The notes under the pieces were generated by a model. It made no database searches. It worked only from the letters and a program-made list of their open reading frames with translations, and had not been told where the DNA came from. Shown here in pieces: positions 41,378-48,893 of a stretch of 52,309 bases of DNA. The position numbers were made by a program, and so were the translations under genes. Every line of letters begins with the position of its first letter. Position 1 is the first letter of the stretch. The stretch is from JAVBLP01 sp052034625 (GTDB lineage Bacteria; Elusimicrobiota; Endomicrobiia; Endomicrobiales; Endomicrobiaceae): the NCBI GenBank assembly GCA_052034625.1, contig JBPOII010000016.1, forward strand, positions 1 through 52,309. The letters are read 5' to 3'.

Positions 41378-42823
41378 CTATTCGGGCAGCTTCACCTGCC
41401 ACTTTAATATCGGCTTTCTTGCCGCTTCAACTTCATTCAATCTTGTAACCGGTGTATTAGAAGGAGCCTCTTTAACTTTATGAGGCTCATTTACTGCTTC
41501 TTCTAAAATTATTTTATTAAGCGTATCAACAAAATTATCAAGAGTTTCTTTAGATTCGGTTTCAGTAGGCTCTATCATTATTGCTTCTTCAACTATTAAC
41601 GGGAAATATACAGTAGGTGCATAATAACCATAGTCCAAAAGCCTTTTTGCAACATCAAGCGTCCTGACCCCGTTTTGATAAACGGATTTCGGCGAAAGTA
41701 CAAATTCGTGCATACATCTGCTGCCGGCAGGCACACTTATCTTATCTTTAAAGCGGGCAAGCATATAATTTGCATTGAATACTGCCTGAACGGATGCGTG
41801 CTTTAAGCCTTTACCGCCCAAAGCTTTTATATAAGCATAGGCTTTCAAAAGAACCGGAAAATTGCCGTAAAAAGCTTTCATCTTTCCAATACTTTTAGAT
41901 TTTTTATAGTTAAACACAAATTTATTGTTTTTTAACTCAACTCTCGGCACGGGTAAAAAAGGCTCTAAGAAAGCTTTTACGCCGATAGGACCAGCTCCGG
42001 GACCGCCTCCTCCGTGCGGAGTTGAAAAAGTTTTATGAAGGTTTATATGCATAATATCAAAACCCATATCGCCGGGTCTTACTATACCCATAAGTGCATT
42101 AAGATTTGCACCGTCATAATATAAAAGAGTGCCGTTTTCATGGGCTAATTTAACAATTTCAGAGATCTGTTTTTCAAAAGTTCCTAAGGTATTGGGAACA
42201 GTAAGCATAATAGCAGCAATATCCGGTGTAAGCAGTTCTTTCAGTTTATCAGGATCTATACTTCCATCAGGCTCAGATTTAAGAGATACTGTTTCAAAGC
42301 CGGCAAAAGCCGCAGAAGCCGGATTTGTTCCGTGAGCGGAATCAGGAACTATGATCTTTGTTCTTTTTTGTTTTATTGATTTAAAATATTCAGCTATTAT
42401 CAGAAGTGCTGCAAATTCACCCTGTGCTCCGGCAGCCTGCTGTAATGAAAAGCTGTCCATACCGGATATTTCGCAAAGATCCCTTTCGAGTTCATACATT
42501 ATCTCAAGTATACCCTGCATGGTATCTGCAGGCTGATAAGGATGTATATTTTTAAAAGTATCAAAAGCGGCGATCCTTTCATTGATAAGAGGATTATATT
42601 TCATCGTGCAAGAGCCTAAAGGATAGAATGTTGTGCTTAAAGCATAATTCATCCGGGAAAGATTCGTAAAATGTCTTAAAAGATCGTTCTCGGCGACATT
42701 CGGAAGTCCTATGTCTGTGTTCCTTTTTAAATAATCGGGTATAGCACAATCCATTTCCACATCGCAGTTAATTTCGTATGCGGCTTTTGCTTCAGATGAT
42801 ATTTCGTTTAACAGTTTTTCCAT
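41378..42823 (-). CDS. gcvPB: glycine dehydrogenase (decarboxylating) subunit 2
   Basis: A 481-residue PLP-containing half of the split P-protein. YPLGSCTMKYNPLINERIA (about 66-84) is characteristic. GANLNALMGIVRPGDMGFDI leads to the PLP lysine in HINLHKTFSTPHGGGGPGAG (near residue 263). The protein decarboxylates glycine and hands the aminomethyl group to the lipoyl arm of GcvH. It follows gcvPA by 14 bases. The GcvT and lipoamide dehydrogenase genes are not in this window. Confidence 0.96.
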   Translation of the reverse strand: MEKLLNEISSEAKAAYEINCDVEMDCAIPDYLKRNTDIGLPNVAENDLLRHFTNLSRMNYALSTTFYPLGSCTMKYNPLINERIAAFDTFKNIHPYQPADTMQGILEIMYELERDLCEISGMDSFSLQQAAGAQGEFAALLIIAEYFKSIKQKRTKIIVPDSAHGTNPASAAFAGFETVSLKSEPDGSIDPDKLKELLTPDIAAIMLTVPNTLGTFEKQISEIVKLAHENGTLLYYDGANLNALMGIVRPGDMGFDIMHINLHKTFSTPHGGGGPGAGPIGVKAFLEPFLPVPRVELKNNKFVFNYKKSKSIGKMKAFYGNFPVLLKAYAYIKALGGKGLKHASVQAVFNANYMLARFKDKISVPAGSRCMHEFVLSPKSVYQNGVRTLDVAKRLLDYGYYAPTVYFPLIVEEAIMIEPTETESKETLDNFVDTLNKIILEEAVNEPHKVKEAPSNTPVTRLNEVEAARKPILKWQVKLPE

Positions 42824-42837
42824 TTTAATTACCCATA

Positions 42838-44169
42838 TTAAGCTTTCGCAAGTATTTCGACAAGTTTGTCTATTTCAGATTTAGTTCTTTGCTCTGTCAC
42901 GCAAAAGAGCAGACAGTTCTTATACTGTTTGTCATAATCCGAAAGTTCTTCCGGACCTAAAATGCCGTTCTTAAGCAGTGTTCTCTGTATTTTCTTTATA
43001 TCTTTTGAAGTTTCTATCACAAACTCGTTAAAAAATACGGCATTTTCAAATTTAGCTTTAAAACCGTCTAAAGATTTTATTTTTTTAAAAGCATATCTTG
43101 CTTTTGAAATATTTATTTCTGCAAGTTTTTTAAACCCTTCACTGCCCCAGCCGGACATATATACACATGCAGCAAGAGCGTTCAATGAAGCATTTGTACA
43201 AATATTTGAAGTAGCTTTTTCCCTTCTTATATGCTGTTCTCTCGACTGAAGAGTAAGCACAAAACCTCTATTGCCGTTTTTATCGGTAGTTTGTCCTATT
43301 ATTCTGCCCGGCATTTTCCATTCTAAAGATTTTTTTACGGCCATAAATCCGAAAGTTGCGCCACCGGCACTCATTGCTATGCCAAGAGCCTGGCCTTCGC
43401 CTACGGCAATGTCAGCATCGTATTCGCCGGGAGCCTGAATTAATGCAAGCGATAAAGGATTTACAATAGCTGCAAAAAGAGAGTTTTTTGTTTTTGCCGA
43501 GCCGGAAAGCACTTTCATATTTTCAACTATGCCGAAATAATTTGGCGACTGTATCATAACAACGGCTGTATTATCGTCAATAGCCGCATCAAGAGTACCT
43601 TTTTCTATCGTGCCGTTTGGAGAAACATTGAGGAGTATTAATTCTGCTTTAGAATTCTTAAGATAAGTTTTTACCGTACTTATATATTCGGGATGTATAG
43701 CCGAAGAAATAAGTATTTTATTCTTACCGGTTACTCTCATCGCAAGCAAAGCCGCTTCAGCAGCTGCCGTTGCACCGTCATAAAGAGAAGCATTTGCAGT
43801 ATCAAGCCCGGTCAGAGCACATATCATACTCTGGTATTCAAATATTGCTTGAAGAGTTCCCTGGCTTGCTTCAGCCTGATAAGGAGTATAAGCTGTCCAA
43901 AACTCGGAACGGCCGGTTATTTCCCCCACCAGCGAAGGAATATAATGATCGTATATCCCAGCTCCTCTAAAAGAAACAAACTGTTTGTTTTTTGAAGAAA
44001 TTGTTTTAAAGATATTTAGAAGTTCCTGCTCACTGTAACCGCCGGAAATACTCAATTCTTTTGCACGCAGCTCGGAGAGAATATTATTGAAAAGCTCTTC
44101 AGCTTCAGATACTCCAAGCACTTCCAGCATCACTTTGGTGTCTTTTTTGTTTTGAGGTGTATAGTCCAT
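42838..44169 (-). CDS. gcvPA: glycine dehydrogenase (decarboxylating) subunit 1
   Basis: A 443-residue N-terminal half of the split P-protein. FRGAGIYDHYIPSLVGEITG (about 68-87), FWTAYTPYQAEASQGTLQAI (about 90-109) and NASLYDGATAAAEAALLA (about 125-142) are hallmark segments. GRIIGQTTDKNGNRGFVLTL and REQHIRREKATSNICTN near residue 310 also fit. It forms a heterodimer with GcvPB, and the PLP lysine is on the other subunit. It follows gcvH by ten bases, so the operon order is gcvH-gcvPA-gcvPB. Confidence 0.96.
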   Translation of the reverse strand: MDYTPQNKKDTKVMLEVLGVSEAEELFNNILSELRAKELSISGGYSEQELLNIFKTISSKNKQFVSFRGAGIYDHYIPSLVGEITGRSEFWTAYTPYQAEASQGTLQAIFEYQSMICALTGLDTANASLYDGATAAAEAALLAMRVTGKNKILISSAIHPEYISTVKTYLKNSKAELILLNVSPNGTIEKGTLDAAIDDNTAVVMIQSPNYFGIVENMKVLSGSAKTKNSLFAAIVNPLSLALIQAPGEYDADIAVGEGQALGIAMSAGGATFGFMAVKKSLEWKMPGRIIGQTTDKNGNRGFVLTLQSREQHIRREKATSNICTNASLNALAACVYMSGWGSEGFKKLAEINISKARYAFKKIKSLDGFKAKFENAVFFNEFVIETSKDIKKIQRTLLKNGILGPEELSDYDKQYKNCLLFCVTEQRTKSEIDKLVEILAKA

Positions 44170-44179
44170 AGTTATATTC

Positions 44180-44554
44180 TTAAATTAAATTTTTGTATTC
44201 TTCTGCACTGAGCAGATCGTCAAGTTCGCTATTGTCGGAAAATTCAACAGTGAACAAGAAACCTTTATTATATGGGTCCTGATTTACAATTTCAGGACTA
44301 TCCAAAACTCCAGTATTGGTTTCAACTATCTTTCCGGTAACCGGAGAATATATATCAAAAGCTGATTTTACCGATTCAATAACCGCGGCAGGCTGAGCTT
44401 TTTTTACTTCTTTTCCATTATCGGGAAGTTCTATATGAACTATATCAGTAATTTCATGCTGGGCAAAATCAGTTATGCCGACTTTTGCCTTATTCCCTTC
44501 AACTTTTACCCATTCATGAGTTTTTGTGTACTTTAAATCCTGCGGAATGTTCAT
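44180..44554 (-). CDS. gcvH: glycine cleavage system H protein
   Basis: A 124-residue lipoyl carrier. The lipoylated lysine is K63 in VIESVKSAFDIYSP. YTKTHEWVKVEGNKAKVGIT near the start and NQDPYNKGFLFTVE near the end are standard. Two ATG codons are adjacent (44557 and 44554); AAAGGGG lies four and seven bases before them, and the second gives the better spacing. An extended -10 promoter lies about 40 bases upstream, and no glycine riboswitch is seen. Confidence 0.95.
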   Translation of the reverse strand: MNIPQDLKYTKTHEWVKVEGNKAKVGITDFAQHEITDIVHIELPDNGKEVKKAQPAAVIESVKSAFDIYSPVTGKIVETNTGVLDSPEIVNQDPYNKGFLFTVEFSDNSELDDLLSAEEYKNLI

Positions 44555-44592
44555 CATTTGACCCCTTTGCTTTTAATAAGAACAACGGAATT

Positions 44593-44601
44593 ATTATAGC
44601 A
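44593..44601 (-). promoter_or_regulatory. extended -10 promoter for gcvH-gcvPA-gcvPB
   Basis: Minus strand TGCTATAAT: a consensus TATAAT (44598-44593) preceded by TGC, the extended -10 signature. No good -35 box is seen at 16-18 bases, as often with extended -10 promoters. The leader to gcvH would be about 30 bases. Confidence 0.5.
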
Positions 44602-44639
44602 AAATAATAATATAATTACGAATGATAAATTGTCTTTCT

Positions 44640-45020
44640 GATAAAAGTGAAGCTTTGCCGAAGGATCTACCGTAAAGTTTAAAGGCAGATGTTTCGACTC
44701 AGCGTTTTCAACGCCTCGCTCAACATGACAACAAAAAGAATGTCGTTGCCTTTTGCCGTTGTCTTTGCCGTTATGCCGCATCAGAAGCACAGCTTATGAA
44801 CGGAAAGATTTTTCAGACGGCTTAATTCCTGCATGTTCGAAGCCTTTGAAAAAGGCAAGTTTCAGGAATTGGCTGAAAAATCTTGCAGTGAATGTGCTTC
44901 AGCGGCAGAGTTTTGCACACTTTTGATCGCTTGCAAAAGTGTGAAAGAAAATACAGTCTGTCATCCCCGAAATTTGTTATCGGGGATCCATTTTTGTCAT
45001 TGCCGTTAATTCGTAATTGA
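44640..45020. repeat. cluster of nested palindromic repeats
   Basis: The gap between gcvH and ribH is filled by repeats. At 44646-44735 is an element that on the minus strand begins TGTCATGTTGAGCGAG and contains GCGTTTTCAACGC (44702-44714). At 44784-44900 is a four-tier inverted repeat. CACACTTTTG (44916-44925) and CAAAAGTGTG (44934-44943) form a hairpin. Module C follows in reverse orientation, with arms at 44963-44970 and 44980-44987, then module A reversed (TTAATTCGTAATTGA). A 78-codon open frame over 44554-44790 is an accident of these repeats. Confidence 0.75.
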
Positions 45021-45023
45021 CTC

Positions 45024-45485
45024 TCATATTTGCGAGTATAGGTTCACCATTTCAATTGCACTCATTGCGGCATCTGCACCTTTATTGCCGGATTTTGTAC
45101 CTGCTCTTTCAACAGCCTGTTCAATAGTATCTGTTGTCAAAACGCCAAAAATCACCGGAACCTTACTCTGTATTCCTACAGAAGCGACACCTTTTGAAAC
45201 TTCTGCTGAAACATAATCAAAGTGAGGTGTGGCTCCTCTTATCACGCAGCCTAAACATATAACGGCATCAAACTTTCCGCCTTCGGATATCTTTTTTGCA
45301 GCGGCAGGTATCTCAAAAGCTCCCGGTACCCATACAACAGTTATATCGCCGTCGGCAACACCATGTCTTTTGAGCATATCTTCCGCTCCGCCGATGAGTT
45401 TATTTGTTATAAACTCATTAAATCTTGAAACTACTATTGCAAACTTCTTTCCATCAGCATTTAGATTCCCGTTAATTACTTTCAT
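45024..45485 (-). CDS. ribH: 6,7-dimethyl-8-ribityllumazine synthase
   Basis: A 153-residue enzyme that joins the pyrimidine and butanone phosphate precursors. VSRFNEFITNKLIGGAEDML (about 19-38), WVPGAFEIPAAAKKI (about 51-65), CLGCVIRGATPHFDYVSAEV (about 76-95, catalytic H in PHFDYV), VIFGVLTTDTIEQAVERAG (about 109-127) and KGADAAMSAIEM are all standard. The ATG at 45485 has AGGAG at six bases and is preferred to an ATG six codons upstream. It is the last gene of the riboflavin operon. Confidence 0.95.
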   Translation of the reverse strand: MKVINGNLNADGKKFAIVVSRFNEFITNKLIGGAEDMLKRHGVADGDITVVWVPGAFEIPAAAKKISEGGKFDAVICLGCVIRGATPHFDYVSAEVSKGVASVGIQSKVPVIFGVLTTDTIEQAVERAGTKSGNKGADAAMSAIEMVNLYSQI

Positions 45486-45531
45486 TTTTTCTCCTATAAA
45501 CATTTTTATTTCCCGACATTACTATCTGTTT

Positions 45532-46758
45532 TTATACAGTCTTTAAAATATGTCCCATTTTTTCTTTTTTAGTTTTTAAATATTTTTTATTTGATTTTGA
45601 CGGATTGATCTCAACCGGTACTCTGTCTGTGATTTTAAGTCCATGTCCTTCAAGTCCGACTATCTTTCTTGGATTATTAGTCATAAGTTTTATGCTTTTT
45701 ATACCCAGCTCTGAAAGTATCTGTGCACCGATACCGTAATCCCTAAGGTCAGGAGGAAAGCCCAGTGCGACATTTGCTTCAACCGTATCCATACCTTTTT
45801 CCTGTAGATGATAAGCTTTTAATTTATTGGTAAGACCAATGCCTCTCCCCTCCTGATGCATATACAAAACTACGCCTTGTCCTTGTGCTTCTATAGCTCT
45901 TAAAGCCGTTTCAAGCTGATCACCGCAGTCACATCTAAGCGAATGGAAAATATCGCCTGTTTCGCAAGAAGAGTGAACTCTTACCAAAACATTGTTCTTA
46001 CCTTTGACAACACCTTTTATTACCGCTAGATGAGTATCTTTTGTAATTGTATCTTCAAAGAGCCTTAACTTGAAATCGCCGTATTTTGTAGGCAGATCGA
46101 CACTGACTATTTCTTTTATAAGTTTTTCTGTCTGTCTGCGGTAATTTATAAGTTCCTCTATTGTTATAATTTTAAGTTTATGTTTTTTTGCAAATTTAAT
46201 AAGATCGGGCATTCTGGACATTGTTCCGTCATCATTCATTATTTCACATATTACGCCGGCAGGATAAAGTCCTGCAAGCTCCATAAGATCGACTGCGGCT
46301 TCAGTATGTCCTGTTCTTACAAGAACACCGCCCTCTTTATATCTAAGCGGGAAAATATGTCCCGGACGGGCAAAATCTTCAGGTTTTGCTTTTTCATCAA
46401 TAAGCTTTTGTACGGTTATCGCTCTGTCATAAGCGGAAATGCCTGTACTTGTGCCTATACTGTAGTCAACGGAAACAGTAAATGAGCAGCCTTTTTTTTC
46501 TGTCGATTTCTCAACCATATTCTCTATCTCAAGTTCTTGAAGCCTTTCATCTTTCATCGGAACGCATATAAGCCCTCTTGCATACTTTGTCATAAAATTG
46601 ATCATTTCCGGCGTGGTCTTTTCAGCGGCACATATCAGATCGCCCTCATTTTCTCTTCCCGGATCATCAACAACAATAACCATTTTGCCGGCTTGGATAT
46701 CTTTGACAGCACTCTCAACTGATGTAAACATTTTACTATTGTTCTTTGTTTTACTCAT
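45532..46758 (-). CDS. ribBA: bifunctional DHBP synthase / GTP cyclohydrolase II
   Basis: A 408-residue fusion. Residues 1-205 are 3,4-dihydroxy-2-butanone-4-phosphate synthase, with VVDDPGRENEGDLICAAEK (about 29-47) and GHTEAAVDLMELAGLYPAGV. Residues 206-400 are GTP cyclohydrolase II, with the zinc cysteines in SSCETGDIFHSLRCDCGDQL (near 258-277) and LYMHQEGRGIGLTNKLKAY. Together they make both substrates for the lumazine synthase. It starts one base after ribE ends. Confidence 0.97.
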   Translation of the reverse strand: MSKTKNNSKMFTSVESAVKDIQAGKMVIVVDDPGRENEGDLICAAEKTTPEMINFMTKYARGLICVPMKDERLQELEIENMVEKSTEKKGCSFTVSVDYSIGTSTGISAYDRAITVQKLIDEKAKPEDFARPGHIFPLRYKEGGVLVRTGHTEAAVDLMELAGLYPAGVICEIMNDDGTMSRMPDLIKFAKKHKLKIITIEELINYRRQTEKLIKEIVSVDLPTKYGDFKLRLFEDTITKDTHLAVIKGVVKGKNNVLVRVHSSCETGDIFHSLRCDCGDQLETALRAIEAQGQGVVLYMHQEGRGIGLTNKLKAYHLQEKGMDTVEANVALGFPPDLRDYGIGAQILSELGIKSIKLMTNNPRKIVGLEGHGLKITDRVPVEINPSKSNKKYLKTKKEKMGHILKTV

Positions 46759-46759
46759 T

Positions 46760-47380
46760 TTAGATAAAACCGTTCCCTTTCAGCATTTCAAAAGAAATAC
46801 CGGTTGTATTTTTATTTTTTGTAAATTTTTCAATGTATTTTGCAAGTATATCGTTTTCAATATTAACTATATCGCCGGCTTTTTTATATTGTAATATAGT
46901 ATTGTTAAAAGTTTCAGGAATTATAAAAACTTCAAAACCCGACGGAACTAAAGATGATATCGTAAGGCTTATACCGTCTATAGCTATTGAACCTTTATCT
47001 ATGCAGTATTTAAGGATGTTTTCTCCGCAGGAAACCGCCACTTTGAAAAATCTCTGTTGTTTCTCAATTCTTTCTATCTTTCCCGTTCCGTCAACATGTC
47101 CGCTGACTATATGACCGCCAAGTCTTGAAGAAAGCTGTAATGCCCTTTCAAGATTTACTTTTGAATTCAGTTTCAAAGATGACAAATTGGTGATCTTATC
47201 TGTATTTGGGCTGTAATCGGCTGTAAAACAATCATTATTTAAAGATACGGCTGTAAGACATACGCCGTTAACTGATACACTGTCTCCGACAGCAATACCG
47301 TCCAGACTGGTTTCTATAGATATCTGAGAAGCCGATATATTCTTTATTGTGCCTATGTCTTCTATTATTCCTGTAAACAT
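46760..47380 (-). CDS. ribE: riboflavin synthase alpha chain
   Basis: A 206-residue protein of two similar lumazine-binding halves, which dismutates two lumazines to riboflavin. MFTGIIEDIGTI opens the first half, with GDSVSVNGVCLTAVSL (about 32-47) and GGHIVSGHVDGTGKI (about 93-107, opening the second half). KGSIAIDGISLTISSL (about 130-145) matches the first-half motif. The start overlaps the stop of ribD. Confidence 0.95.
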   Translation of the reverse strand: MFTGIIEDIGTIKNISASQISIETSLDGIAVGDSVSVNGVCLTAVSLNNDCFTADYSPNTDKITNLSSLKLNSKVNLERALQLSSRLGGHIVSGHVDGTGKIERIEKQQRFFKVAVSCGENILKYCIDKGSIAIDGISLTISSLVPSGFEVFIIPETFNNTILQYKKAGDIVNIENDILAKYIEKFTKNKNTTGISFEMLKGNGFI

Positions 47381-48450
47381 TATTTCCCCTGTTTTACTCT
47401 GCCGGTAATAAGCAGATCCTCTCCTATTCTTTTAACTTTCATATTTTTTACTTTTACCGCATCAGAAATTTTTTCCACGCCTTTGCCGCCCACAACAGGA
47501 ACCGCGTTTTCCCCTCCGGCTATTTTTGGTGCGACAAAAATATAAATATCATCAACACATCCGGAAAACAATGCCGAAGATATTACTGAACCGCCGCCTT
47601 CTATAAGTATCGTTTTTAATGAAAGAGATTTAAGTTTATCTATTATTATGCCAAAATCTTTTTTTGCCGCACTTATATTTATAGGTGCGGAAATTATCCC
47701 GTCTTTCTGTAAATATTTCGGGACCTTTTTTATTTTTTCGTCATACAATACTACAGTCGGAACAGAACCGTCAAATAATTTGCTGTTTTTGGGAAGTTTA
47801 AATTTTGTATCTATAACTACTCTGACGGGATCTTTGCCCTTTGAATGTGATGTAAGCAATGGATTATCTTTTAAAGCAGTATTCGTTCCTACAAGTATTG
47901 CATCATAGTGTGTCCTGAGTTTATGTACAAAATCTCTGGATCTTTCAGAAGTTATCCATTTTGAATCATATTTATGCGTAGCAATTTTGCCGTCAAGCGT
48001 CATTGCGGCTTTAATAGAGACTTTCGGTTTTTTTGCAGTATGTTTAAGATAATCTTTGATAAGGTTTTTTGCTTCTTTTTCCAAAAGACCGCTATAGACT
48101 TTAATACCGGCTTTTTCAAGAGTCTTTTTACTGCCTGAAACATTGGGATCCTTCATAGCAAAACAAACTTTTTTAATACCGGCTTTTATTATTGCCTGCG
48201 TGCATGGTGGTCTTTTGCCGTAACTATTGCAAGGTTCAAGCGTTACATATAGATCAGCACCATAAGCTTTACTGCCAGCATCATTAAGAGCATTTATTTC
48301 AGCATGATTGCCGCCGAAATACTGATGATAGCCTTTGCCTACGATTTTATGATCTTTCACTATAATGCAGCCTACCAAAGGACTTGGCGATACTCTTCCT
48401 TTCCCTTTTTTAGCTGCTTCTATTGCCATAAGCATATACTTTTTATCCAT
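47380..48450 (-). CDS. ribD: riboflavin biosynthesis deaminase/reductase RibD
   Basis: A 356-residue fusion. The N-terminal cytidine-deaminase-like zinc domain has VSPSPLVGCIIV (about 19-30), GNHAEINALNDA (about 47-58) and TLEPCNSYGKRPPCTQAI (about 71-88). The C-terminal reductase has SIKAAMTLDGKIAT (about 147-160), DAILVGTNTALKDNPLLT and ILIEGGGSVISSALF. The ATG at 48450 has GAGG ten bases upstream; an ATG 13 codons earlier would lie in the terminator hairpin. It is the first gene of the operon. Confidence 0.96.
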   Translation of the reverse strand: MDKKYMLMAIEAAKKGKGRVSPSPLVGCIIVKDHKIVGKGYHQYFGGNHAEINALNDAGSKAYGADLYVTLEPCNSYGKRPPCTQAIIKAGIKKVCFAMKDPNVSGSKKTLEKAGIKVYSGLLEKEAKNLIKDYLKHTAKKPKVSIKAAMTLDGKIATHKYDSKWITSERSRDFVHKLRTHYDAILVGTNTALKDNPLLTSHSKGKDPVRVVIDTKFKLPKNSKLFDGSVPTVVLYDEKIKKVPKYLQKDGIISAPINISAAKKDFGIIIDKLKSLSLKTILIEGGGSVISSALFSGCVDDIYIFVAPKIAGGENAVPVVGGKGVEKISDAVKVKNMKVKRIGEDLLITGRVKQGK

Positions 48451-48486
48451 AAAAGAAAAAACCTCGAAGCAAAAAACCTCGGGGTT
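48451..48486 (-). terminator. attenuator-type hairpin between FMN riboswitch and ribD
   Basis: On the minus strand CCCCGAGG pairs imperfectly with CTTCGAGG across a loop of about seven bases, followed by TTTTTTC and TTTT just before the ATG. The 3' arm contains the GAGG that would serve as ribosome binding site of ribD, so folding would block both transcription and translation. Confidence 0.6.
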
Positions 48487-48503
48487 CAATATAAAACTAT
48501 ATT

Positions 48504-48663
48504 ATCTTCTCTCATCCGGACTTTACCGTCGGCATCCGATTCTCACGGATTCAGTCAGCCGTATACTAGCTGAGTCGCAGGCTTTGGAACTTAGTTCCTT
48601 CACTGCCGGTAAGGACTGAGAGCCAGACCTTCTTATCTGGACTCTTTCACCTTCCCCGAAGAT
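48504..48663 (-). promoter_or_regulatory. FMN riboswitch (RFN element)
   Basis: On the minus strand ATCTTCGGGGAAGGTGAAAG opens the element, with an extended arm AGTCCAGATAAGAAGGTCTGG, then TTACCGGCAGTGA, AAGCCTGCGACTCAGC, GAATCCGTGAGAATCGGATG, CCGACGGTAAAGTCCGGATG and closing AGAGAAGAT, which pairs with the opening ATCTTC. This is the full conserved order. It controls ribD-ribE-ribBA-ribH. Confidence 0.96.
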
Positions 48664-48714
48664 TTTCTTATTAAGCTGTTACTATATAATCATTTTTCAT
48701 TAAATTTGTCAATA

Positions 48715-48805
48715 GCAAATAAAAAAACAATTAGGAATTACGGAAAGACTATGATCAATTACGGATTACGGATTACGAATTAACAGCAACGACAAAAGAT
48801 AAAAG
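48715..48805 (+). repeat. dispersed repeat, module A cluster
   Basis: AATTAGGAATTACGG, then CAATTACGGATTACGGATTA and CGAATTAACAGCAACGACAA, a local run of three or four ATTACGRATT units. It has no hairpin arms and lies between the FMN riboswitch and the ppk1 control region. Confidence 0.55.
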
Positions 48806-48829
48806 AGTATTTTTATCAAACTATTTTCC

Positions 48830-48892
48830 TTAACAAATCCTTAACAAAATACTTAATACAATCTAACAAATATATCATATAATTATTATAAT
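48830..48892 (+). promoter_or_regulatory. ppk1 promoter with four TTAACA-like direct repeats (Pho-box-like)
   Basis: TTAACA at 48830-48835 and 48841-48846, TTAATA at 48853-48858 and CTAACA at 48863-48868 are spaced 10-12 bases apart on the same face of the helix. Two TATAAT boxes follow (48878-48883 and 48887-48892). Bacillus PhoP sites are TTAACA-like repeats at 11-base spacing upstream of the -10 box. No ribosome binding site lies before the ATG at 48894, and the first -10 box would start RNA almost at it. Confidence 0.55.
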
Positions 48893-48893
48893 T

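Noticed and set aside
44558..44640. Possible glycine riboswitch before the gcv genes
   Set aside because: The leader from the extended -10 box is only about 30 bases and has none of the conserved glycine-aptamer segments.
44554..44790. 78-codon open frame upstream of gcvH
   Set aside because: It lies over palindromic repeats, has odd composition (His- and Lys-rich, then a hydrophobic tail), and contains the gcvH promoter. No homologue is recognised.
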